Origin: Alphaproteobacteria bacterium
GTDB taxonomy: Bacteria > Pseudomonadota > Alphaproteobacteria > Sphingomonadales > Sphingomonadaceae
Reading direction: 5' to 3'
Length of the DNA stretch: 6,237 nucleotides
NCBI GenBank assembly: GCA_028293055.1
Contig: JAQGLD010000132.1
Location: 1-6,237, forward strand
Shown: piece by piece, positions 1 to 6,237 of the stretch
Position numbering within the stretch: position 1 is the stretch's first letter
How the letters are laid out: each line of letters opens with the position of its first letter
Notes under the pieces: model-generated
Told to the model about the DNA's origin: nothing
The model's database searches: none
What the model saw: the letters and a program-made list of their open reading frames with translations, nothing else
Position numbers and translations under genes: made by a program

Positions 1-148
1 GGTCGAACGGCTCGACCATCGCTCGGCCGAGGCCGACCTGGTCCGGATCGGGCGCGACGTGGAGGCGCAGGTCCTCGCCCGCGCGGTGCGCTGGACGGCG
101 GAGCGGCGCGTGCTGCTCAATGGGGCAAGGACGGTGGTGTTTCGCTGA
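1..148 (+). CDS. purU: Formyltetrahydrofolate deformylase PurU, C-terminal end (partial)
   Basis: The left edge cuts this gene. Reading from base 2 gives 48 codons and a TGA stop at 146-148. 43 of the 48 codons end in G or C, which marks this as the coding frame. The visible tail contains GRDVE, VLARA, RVLLNG and TVVF in that order. This matches the C-terminus of PurU as I remember it from E. coli (GRDVE, VLSRAL, then a short VYGNRT-type ending). PurU is a cytoplasmic enzyme that hydrolyses 10-formyltetrahydrofolate to formate and tetrahydrofolate, balancing the one-carbon pool and supplying formate for purine synthesis. The N-terminal ACT domain and the catalytic formyltransferase-type core, including the active-site Asp, lie outside the window and cannot be checked. 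The gene runs towards cpaF and stops 7 bp short of the cpaF stop. Other members of the formyltransferase fold are the main alternative, but the GRDVE tail favours PurU. Confidence 0.85.
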   Translation, partial: VERLDHRSAEADLVRIGRDVEAQVLARAVRWTAERRVLLNGARTVVFR

Positions 149-155
149 CGGGTGC

Positions 156-1682
156 TTAGAGGCACGCCTCCAGGTACGGCTGGTCGAAGCCGTATTGCTT
201 GGCCTTTTCGAGCGTGTAGGGGCGCAGGCCCATCGAGCGGTACTCGCCGATGATCTTGCCGTCCGCGGTCTCGTCGAGATATTCGAACTTGAACAATTCC
301 TGGGTGACGATGACGTCGCCTTCCATTCCGATCACCTCGGTGATGTTGGTAGTGCGGCGGGTACCGTCGCGCAGTCGCTTCACCTGGATGATGAGGTCGA
401 CCGAATCGGCGATCTGGCGCGAGATCGCTTCCTTCGGCACCTTGATGTCCGACATCATCACCATGTTCTCCATACGGGCCAGGCATTCGCGCGGGCTGTT
501 GGAGTGGAGCGTGGCCATCGAGCCGTCATGGCCCGTATTCATCGCGGCGAGCAGATCGAAGCACTCGCTGCCGCGAATCTCGCCGAGGATGATGCGATCC
601 GGGCGCATACGCAGGGCGTTGATGACGAGGTCGCGAATGGTGATCGCACCCTGGCCCTCGAGATTGGGCGGGCGGGTCTCGAGCGGCAGCCAGTGCGGCT
701 GCTGCAGGCGAAGCTCGGCCGCGTCCTCGATCGTGATCACGCGCTCGCCCGGGTCGATCAGCTTGGACAGAGCGTTGAGCATTGTCGTCTTGCCCGAACC
801 GGTACCGCCGGAGATGATCACGTTCATGCGGCTGGCGCCGGCGATCTTCAGGCAGGTACCCATCTTCTCGGACATCGATCCGAAGCCGCGCATCATGTCG
901 ATGGTGATCGGCTTCTCGGAGAATTTACGAATCGAGATTGCGGTGCCGCGAAGCGAGAGCGGGGGGATGATGACGTTGACGCGGCTGCCGTCCTGGAGAC
1001 GGGCATCGGCGAGCGGGGTGGTCTGGTCGATGCGTCGCCCGACCTTGTTGACGATCCGCTGGGCGATCTGGAAGAGATGCTCCTCGTCGCGGAACTGGAT
1101 CGAGGCGACCTCGAGCTTGCCCTTCTTTTCGATGAAGGTCTGGTTCGGCCCGTTGACCATGATGTCGCTGATCTCGGGGTCGTTGAGCAATTCCTCCAAC
1201 GGTCCGAGCCCGAGAAGCTCATCGACCAGCACTTTCTCCAGCGCGAACTGCTCGCGCCGATTGAGGTTGATCTTGAGCTCGCCGAGCACCTCGCCGATGA
1301 TCGGGCGAAACTCCTCGGCCAGCTCATCCTTCGACAAGGTTGCTGCGGCTTCGGGGTCGACGCGCTCGAGCAGGCGGGGGAGGACCTGCTCCTTGATCCG
1401 GTGGATGGAAGCTTCGAAGCCTTCGTTCTTGGAAGTTGGCGCCTCGGCGCTCTGCGCGACGCGGTCGGCCAGTCGAGACATCGCATCCGCGCCGTTGCCG
1501 GCCGCAGGACCGAAATCCTCGCTGCTGAAGTCCATCGGGTCGATCGCAGGGAATTGTTCGCCGCCCTCGATCGCATTGGGATGCAGCTGGACCGGCCCCT
1601 TCATCGGCCGCGCGACGCCGAACGACGGCCTCTGGCCGTTGCCCGTGCTGGTAGTACCGCTTCGCCGTCCGAACGCGCTCAT
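156..1682 (-). CDS. cpaF: CpaF/TadA-type pilus assembly ATPase
   Basis: This is a complete 508-residue member of the type II/IV secretion ATPase (VirB11/GspE/PilT) superfamily, CpaF/TadA branch. These hexameric cytoplasmic ATPases drive assembly, and probably retraction, of Flp/Tad pili through the TadB/TadC inner-membrane platform. Residues 1 to about 85 are a Gly/Pro/Ser-rich, probably disordered leader. The N-terminal domain spans about 90-270 and contains the ISDIMVNGP motif (171-179). The ATPase domain follows: Walker A GGTGSGKTT at 292-300 (Lys298), Asp box ITIEDAAEL at 316-324, Walker B IILGEIRG at 364-371 with Glu368, and His box GHDGSMATLHSN at 384-395. No key residue is missing, so it should be active. 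The ATG at 1682 is supported by AAGGG seven bases upstream (1690-1694 on the complement). It is not followed by tadB/tadC nor preceded by cpaE: the next gene converges on it and the previous one diverges. It therefore appears monocistronic. Length is typical for CpaF. Confidence 0.95.
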   Translation of the reverse strand: MSAFGRRSGTTSTGNGQRPSFGVARPMKGPVQLHPNAIEGGEQFPAIDPMDFSSEDFGPAAGNGADAMSRLADRVAQSAEAPTSKNEGFEASIHRIKEQVLPRLLERVDPEAAATLSKDELAEEFRPIIGEVLGELKINLNRREQFALEKVLVDELLGLGPLEELLNDPEISDIMVNGPNQTFIEKKGKLEVASIQFRDEEHLFQIAQRIVNKVGRRIDQTTPLADARLQDGSRVNVIIPPLSLRGTAISIRKFSEKPITIDMMRGFGSMSEKMGTCLKIAGASRMNVIISGGTGSGKTTMLNALSKLIDPGERVITIEDAAELRLQQPHWLPLETRPPNLEGQGAITIRDLVINALRMRPDRIILGEIRGSECFDLLAAMNTGHDGSMATLHSNSPRECLARMENMVMMSDIKVPKEAISRQIADSVDLIIQVKRLRDGTRRTTNITEVIGMEGDVIVTQELFKFEYLDETADGKIIGEYRSMGLRPYTLEKAKQYGFDQPYLEACL

Positions 1683-1745
1683 TTACGAACCCTTATCTGG
1701 CAACCCCTGGTCGAGCGCTGGTGAATAGAGGTGAAACTTTGACAA
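1683..1745. promoter_or_regulatory. Divergent intergenic region between cpaF and the EamA permease
   Basis: These 63 bases lie between two divergent start codons, so promoters for both genes should be here or overlap the first codons. The region is less GC-rich than its surroundings. It carries a Shine-Dalgarno for each direction: AAGGG for cpaF (1690-1694, complement) and AGAGGTGA for the permease (1727-1734). On the minus strand TTGTCA (1745-1740) could be a -35 box for cpaF, but no good -10 box stands at the right distance. No operator palindrome is evident. The position as a regulatory region is firm; promoter boxes are not assigned. Confidence 0.5.
1727..1734 (+). promoter_or_regulatory. 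Shine-Dalgarno supporting a TTG start for the EamA permease
   Basis: AGAGGTGA closely matches the anti-Shine-Dalgarno complement. Eleven bases separate its last base from TTG at 1746, somewhat longer than usual. An in-frame TGA at 1740-1742 rules out any start further upstream. The next in-frame candidate, GTG at 1776, has no comparable purine tract nearby, so TTG at 1746 is preferred. Confidence 0.6.
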
Positions 1746-2681
1746 TTGCCTAACCGCCCGGCCAAGAGCCCGATCGTGATACCGCCAAGCACCCGCGCCG
1801 CCTTGCTGATCGCACTGCTCGGTTTCGCGACGCTCACCTGCGGCGATGCGATCGTGAAGTCGATGGCGGGAGCCTGGCCGGGCACTGCAGTGTCCGCTTT
1901 ACGCTATACGTTCGGAGCGCTGGGCCTCGCCGCGATCGTCGCCGCGCGCCACGGCCGCGCCGGCTTCGTGCTGCCCCGCCCTGCGCTGCAGTTCGGCCGC
2001 GGCGCCGCGGTCGCGGTGTCGACGATCTGCTTCTTCATGGGAGTGATGGCGATGCCGCTCGCCAGCGCGACCGCCATCCAGTTCACCAGCCCGATCATCA
2101 CCGCCTTGCTCGCCCCGTTCGTCCTCGCCGAACGGTCGCCCAGAGCGGTATGGATCTCCACCGCGCTGGCTTTTGCTGGAGTGCTGGTCGTGCTGCGCCC
2201 CAATCTGCTCGCGCTCGGCCCGGTCGCCTTCTATCCGCTCGCCTCCGCTTTCTCGATGTCGTGGCTGATGATGTTCAACCGCAAGGCGGCCGGAGACGCA
2301 CCGGTGATGGTGATGCAGTTCCTGCTCGCCGCGATTGCCGCGCCGATGCTTCTCGCCGCGGCATATTTGCTCCATTTCAGCGGCCTGCCGCAATTCCACA
2401 TCGCCTGGCCAAGCGCGATCATGGTTGCGAAATGCCTCGCGGTCGCGGCCTTCGCGACCACCGGCCACAGCCTGATCTATGTCGCAGTGCTGCGCGCCGA
2501 TGCGGCTTCGGTGGCGCCGATGTCCTATGTCCAGCTGCTCATGGCCGGCCTGCTCGGATGGGTCTGGTTCGGGCACGCGCCCGACGCAGCGACCCTCGCC
2601 GGGGCAGCCCTGATCGTCGTCGGGGGACTGGTGCTTTGGCGAGCGCAGAAGCCCAGGGCCGTGCCCGAGACTCCCGACTGA
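1746..2681 (+). CDS. EamA/DMT-superfamily permease, substrate unknown
   Basis: This 311-residue, strongly hydrophobic protein has about ten membrane segments, roughly at residues 17-38, 47-67, 84-103, 106-128, 134-151, 155-177, 187-209, 223-246, 256-276 and 281-298. Length and the two five-helix halves fit the EamA domain duplication of the drug/metabolite transporter superfamily. Features typical of the family include the polar TCGDAIVK segment in helix 1, the helix 3-4 stretch with [10 protein letters not shown], and the equivalent [13 protein letters not shown] segment in the second half. Such proteins are inner-membrane exporters or exchangers for amino acids, nucleotides or other metabolites; nothing here identifies the substrate. 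The start appears to be TTG. The gene diverges from cpaF and ends 4 bp before the atpC stop on the other strand, with no room for a terminator between them. There is no sign of truncation or frameshift. Family assignment is firm, function open. Confidence 0.88.
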   Translation: MPNRPAKSPIVIPPSTRAALLIALLGFATLTCGDAIVKSMAGAWPGTAVSALRYTFGALGLAAIVAARHGRAGFVLPRPALQFGRGAAVAVSTICFFMGVMAMPLASATAIQFTSPIITALLAPFVLAERSPRAVWISTALAFAGVLVVLRPNLLALGPVAFYPLASAFSMSWLMMFNRKAAGDAPVMVMQFLLAAIAAPMLLAAAYLLHFSGLPQFHIAWPSAIMVAKCLAVAAFATTGHSLIYVAVLRADAASVAPMSYVQLLMAGLLGWVWFGHAPDAATLAGAALIVVGGLVLWRAQKPRAVPETPD

Positions 2682-2685
2682 CCGA

Positions 2686-2955
2686 TCAGGCGGGTGTGTC
2701 GGCCCGCTCGGCGAGGACGGTGAGGCCCTGCGCATTGACCTCGGCAAAGCCGCCTTCGACCGGAATCCGCTCGGGCGTGTCGCTCATCCCGCTGCGGTAG
2801 ATGGCGATGTCGCCGTTGCGGAGCGTCGACATGTAGGGCGCGTGGCCGGCGAGCACTCCGAAGTCGCCCTCGGTGCCCGGCACCACGACCATGTAGACGT
2901 CCTCGGAGCGGACCAGCCGCTCGGGCGTGACGAGTTCGAAATGCAGATCGGCCAT
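2686..2955 (-). CDS. atpC: ATP synthase F1 epsilon subunit, short form without the C-terminal helical domain
   Basis: This encodes an 89-residue epsilon subunit. Epsilon sits at the foot of the gamma shaft and helps dock F1 to the c-ring. The opening [12 protein letters not shown], the [18 protein letters not shown] segment and the VEGGFAEV segment are the diagnostic beta-sandwich motifs. The chain ends with [12 protein letters not shown], just where the beta-sandwich ends. The two-helix C-terminal domain of the roughly 135-residue form, which in other bacteria extends to inhibit ATP hydrolysis, is absent. I recall similarly short epsilon subunits in sphingomonads, so this is probably native and not a deletion. 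ATG at 2955 is chosen over the in-frame GTG at 2964 because GGGAG (2964-2968) sits eight bases before the ATG, while GTG overlaps that site. It is the last gene of the atp cluster, 123 bp after atpD, with a palindromic element in the gap. No intrinsic terminator follows. Confidence 0.93.
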   Translation of the reverse strand: MADLHFELVTPERLVRSEDVYMVVVPGTEGDFGVLAGHAPYMSTLRNGDIAIYRSGMSDTPERIPVEGGFAEVNAQGLTVLAERADTPA

Positions 2956-2963
2956 TTTTTTCA

Positions 2964-2968
2964 CTCCC
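2964..2968 (-). promoter_or_regulatory. Shine-Dalgarno of atpC, abutting a GC-rich hairpin
   Basis: On the coding strand GGGAG is followed by eight bases (TG plus six A) and then ATG at 2955, which is ideal spacing and decides the start. The 3' arm of the adjoining hairpin ends at 2968, so the site touches, and shares a G with, the stem. A CTCCC within the 5' arm (2983-2987) could alternatively pair with this GGGAG and hide it. That pairing is an inference from complementarity. Confidence 0.7.
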
Positions 2969-3072
2969 CCCCTCCCGCTTGCGGGAGGGGGCAGGGGGGG
3001 TGGGCATGTCAGAGGTCGACGCGGCCTGGAGGCCTGCCCACCCCTTAATCCCCTCCCGCAAACGGGAGGGGA
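2966..3072. repeat. Palindromic three-stem element in the atpD-atpC gap
   Basis: The element nearly fills the gap and has three perfect inverted pairs. A left hairpin has 11-bp arms (2968-2978 with 2981-2991). A central stem has 10-bp arms (2997-3006 with 3035-3044) enclosing a 28-base head that contains a small GGCC-TGGA-GGCC hairpin (3023-3034). A right hairpin has 10-bp arms (3049-3058 with 3063-3072). Both side hairpins use the CCCCTCCCG / CGGGAGGGG sequence, so the whole element is also roughly an inverted repeat. It begins 6 bases after the atpD stop and ends at the atpC ribosome binding site. This resembles dispersed intergenic repeats seen widely in alphaproteobacteria. Copy number elsewhere cannot be seen from one copy, so the repeat label rests on pattern recognition. 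No T-tract follows any stem, so it is not a standard terminator. Confidence 0.75.
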
Positions 3073-3078
3073 GATAGC

Positions 3079-4608
<1,530 letters not shown>

Positions 4609-4613
4609 CTAAA

Positions 4614-5498
4614 CTAGAGCGCCTCGGCGCCCGAAATGATCTCGACGAGTTCGGTGGTGATCGCAGCCTGGCGGGTGCGGTTATACTGGATCGACAGGCG
4701 GTTGATCATGTCGCCCGCATTGCGGGTCGCATTGTCCATCGCCGTCATCCGGCTGCCCTGCTCCGACGCCGCATTCTCGAGCAGAGCGCGGAAGATCTGG
4801 ACTGCGATGTTGCGCGGCAGCAGCGCTGCGAGGATCTCTTCCTCGTCCGGCTCATATTCGACCCCGGCATCGGCGCCGCCCGAAGCGGCAATGCCCTCTG
4901 CGGCGCGGGGAACCGGGATGATCTGACGGCTGGTCGGCTCCTGGACCAGAGCGGACTGGAAGCGGGCGTAGAGCAGGTGGACGATGTCGATTCCGTCGGT
5001 GATGTAGCGATCGATCAGGTCGGCGGCGATCTCCTGGGCGTCGGCGAAGCTGACCTGCTTGATCGCGCCGGTGTCGAACTGGTGGACGATCTGCTTTGGG
5101 TAGAGGCGCTGGATCACCGCACGGCCCTTGCGGCCGACGAGGTAGAAATAGACGGTCTTGCCCTGCGCGATCAGCTCCTCGGCCTGGCGGCGGGCGGCGC
5201 GGACGATGTTCGAGTTGAACGCTCCGGCGAGTCCGCGGTCCGAGGTGCAGACGACGAGCAGATGGGTCTGGTCCCGGCCGGTGCCGGCGAGCAGCTTCGG
5301 GCTCTGGTCGCTGATCGCGACCTTGCCAGCGAGGCTCTCCATCACCTGGCCCATGCGCTCGGCATAGGGGCGTCCGGCCTCCGCAGCCTGCTGCGCCCGG
5401 CGCAGCTTGGCCGCGGCGACCATCTTCATCGCCTTGGTGATCTTCTGCGTCGACTTGACCGACGCGATCCGGCCTTTGAGCGACTTGAGGGTGGCCAT
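4614..5498 (-). CDS. atpG: ATP synthase F1 gamma subunit
   Basis: This is the complete 294-residue gamma subunit, the rotating central shaft inside the alpha3-beta3 head. The N-terminal helix carries the conserved [20 protein letters not shown] segment (15-34), with the conserved Met of KAM at residue 24. The middle alpha/beta domain runs from about 78 to 200 and includes the [12 protein letters not shown] motif (84-95). The acidic [10 protein letters not shown] stretch (214-223) precedes the C-terminal helix, which ends with the family signature [14 protein letters not shown] (281-294). Length is close to E. coli gamma (about 287). ATG at 5498 gives the usual [11 protein letters not shown] opening. 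Its upstream region is purine-rich but has only a weak Shine-Dalgarno (GAAAG or AGAAG), unlike atpD and atpC. Because one gamma is needed per three alpha and three beta, a weaker site would fit the stoichiometry; that link is inference. A palindromic element lies on each side of the gene. Confidence 0.98.
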   Translation of the reverse strand: MATLKSLKGRIASVKSTQKITKAMKMVAAAKLRRAQQAAEAGRPYAERMGQVMESLAGKVAISDQSPKLLAGTGRDQTHLLVVCTSDRGLAGAFNSNIVRAARRQAEELIAQGKTVYFYLVGRKGRAVIQRLYPKQIVHQFDTGAIKQVSFADAQEIAADLIDRYITDGIDIVHLLYARFQSALVQEPTSRQIIPVPRAAEGIAASGGADAGVEYEPDEEEILAALLPRNIAVQIFRALLENAASEQGSRMTAMDNATRNAGDMINRLSIQYNRTRQAAITTELVEIISGAEAL

Positions 5499-5516
5499 CT
5501 ACTTCTTTCGTTCTTT

Positions 5517-5586
5517 CGTCATCCCGGCGCAGGCCGGGATCCCAGTGCGAACTGGACCCGAGGTCCCGGCCTTCGCCGGGACGACG
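5517..5586. repeat. Palindromic three-hairpin dispersed-type element in the atpA-atpG gap
   Basis: This 70-base element has three hairpins: ATCCCGGC (5521-5528) with GCCGGGAT (5533-5540); CCAGT (5542-5546) with ACTGG (5551-5555); and GTCCCGGC (5563-5570) with GCCGGGAC (5575-5582). Every loop is 4 bases. Its outer ends, 5517-5529 and 5574-5586, are inverted copies at 12 of 13 positions. Read in one plus-strand frame it gives the peptide HPGAGRDP, which I recognise as a recurrent spurious translation from dispersed repeats in alphaproteobacterial genomes. It starts 9 bases after the atpA stop and ends 18 bases before the atpG start in mRNA sense. No U-tract follows, so it is not a standard terminator. 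Confidence 0.8.
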
Positions 5587-5595
5587 GACCGTCGG

Positions 5596-6237
5596 TTAAG
5601 CGAACGTCTTCACGAAATCGCCGATGATCGTCTTGAGCTTGGCGGCGGTGTCGTCGTCGAGCGTCTTGGTGTCGCGGATCTTGCCCAGCACATCGGCATG
5701 ATCGGTGCGGAAGTGGCTGAGCAGGCCGCTTTCGAAGCGGGTGACCGCATTGACGGGCACCGTGTCGATGAAGCCGTTGACCCCGGCGAAGATCGAGACG
5801 ACCTGCTCCTCGACCGGCATCGGATTGAACTGCGGCTGCTTGAGCAATTCGGTCAGCCGGGCGCCGCGGTTGAGCAAGCGCTGGGTCGAGGCATCGAGAT
5901 CCGATCCGAACTGCGCGAAGGCGGCCATCTCGCGATACTGGGCGAGCTCGAGCTTGATCGAGCCGGCGACCTTCTTCATCGCCTTGGTCTGCGCGGCCGA
6001 GCCGACGCGGCTGACCGAGAGGCCGACGTTGATCGCCGGACGGATGCCCTGGTAGAACAGCTCCGTCTCGAGGAAGATCTGGCCGTCCGTGATCGAGATC
6101 ACGTTGGTCGGGATGTAGGCGGAAACGTCGCCGGCCTGCGTCTCGATGATCGGCAGTGCGGTCAGCGATCCGTTGCCGTTGGCATCGTTCATCTTGGCCG
6201 CACGCTCGAGCAGGCGGCTGTGGAGATAGAACACGTC
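5596..6237 (-). CDS. atpA: ATP synthase F1 alpha subunit, C-terminal part (partial)
   Basis: The right edge cuts this gene. The last 213 residues are visible, beginning [15 protein letters not shown], out of an expected length of about 510. The reading frame stays open to the edge, so the real start is outside; the GTG at 6234 is an internal valine. Alpha forms the non-catalytic sites of the F1 head. The visible part holds the end of the nucleotide-binding domain ([17 protein letters not shown]), the TDGQIFLE motif, and the ATP synthase signature [10 protein letters not shown]. That signature is followed by the arginine finger in SRVGSAAQ (visible residue 77), which reaches into the catalytic site on beta. 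The helical C-terminal domain follows and includes [17 protein letters not shown]. The P-loop is out of view. It is the first visible gene of the atp cluster and precedes atpG by 97 bp. Confidence 0.98.
   Translation of the reverse strand, partial: DVFYLHSRLLERAAKMNDANGNGSLTALPIIETQAGDVSAYIPTNVISITDGQIFLETELFYQGIRPAINVGLSVSRVGSAAQTKAMKKVAGSIKLELAQYREMAAFAQFGSDLDASTQRLLNRGARLTELLKQPQFNPMPVEEQVVSIFAGVNGFIDTVPVNAVTRFESGLLSHFRTDHADVLGKIRDTKTLDDDTAAKLKTIIGDFVKTFA

Noticed and set aside
120..1728. Two plus-strand open frames of about 490-530 codons opposite cpaF
   Set aside because: The opposite frame encodes an intact CpaF with all ATPase motifs. The plus-strand translations show no recognisable motif and are Arg/Leu/Asp- or Ser/Arg-rich, as expected for shadow frames in GC-rich DNA.
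1739..1767. Perfect TTGACA at 1739-1744 as a -35 promoter box for the permease
   Set aside because: No acceptable -10 hexamer is present 16-18 bp downstream (CCAAGA at 1762-1767), and a transcript from it would begin after the best-supported start codon.
2525..3061. Minus-strand open frame running across the atpC region and the adjacent repeat
   Set aside because: It overlaps atpC in another frame, begins inside the palindromic repeat, and is Arg-rich without any recognisable domain.
6232..6234. GTG at the right edge as the start of the alpha subunit
   Set aside because: The frame stays open to the window edge and this Val lies within the conserved [13 protein letters not shown] segment, so it is internal to atpA.

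Overview
The window looks like chromosomal DNA of a GC-rich alphaproteobacterium, most likely of the Sphingomonadales. The F-type ATP synthase proteins are alphaproteobacterial in character, the epsilon subunit has the very short form I associate with sphingomonads, the CpaF N-terminus resembles sphingomonad CpaF proteins as I remember them, and the gaps hold GC-rich palindromic elements of the dispersed kind common in these genomes. The taxonomic call comes from recognition, not from a search.

Layout. Bases 1-148 (+) hold the last 48 codons of a gene recognised as purU (formyltetrahydrofolate deformylase). It converges, 7 bp stop to stop, on a complete cpaF (-, 156-1682), the ATPase of a Flp/Tad pilus secretion machine. 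cpaF is flanked by a convergent and a divergent gene, so it stands alone here instead of inside a cpa/tad operon. A 63-bp divergent gap separates it from a complete ten-helix EamA/DMT-family permease (+, 1746-2681) that appears to start with TTG. The permease ends 4 bp from the stop of atpC.

From 2686 to the right edge, all on the minus strand, lies the F1 part of ATP synthase in transcription order atpA (3' part only), atpG, atpD, atpC: subunits alpha, gamma, beta and epsilon. Together they form the catalytic alpha3-beta3 head and the central stalk that couples proton flow to ATP synthesis. atpH, if present upstream as is usual, is outside the window, and no F0 gene is visible. The epsilon subunit is only 89 residues and lacks the C-terminal inhibitory helices.

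The most unusual pattern is in the operon's gaps. All three junctions (atpA-atpG, atpG-atpD, atpD-atpC) carry a GC-rich, multi-hairpin palindromic element. The first two share a terminal motif and a three-hairpin plan, so they look like one family. The third has a different sequence, and its last hairpin directly abuts the atpC ribosome binding site. No gene-free stretch exceeds 300 bases. I see no tRNA, rRNA, CRISPR array, insertion sequence or phage gene. Apart from this repeat arrangement the window is ordinary housekeeping DNA, and I found no evidence of a new multi-gene system.
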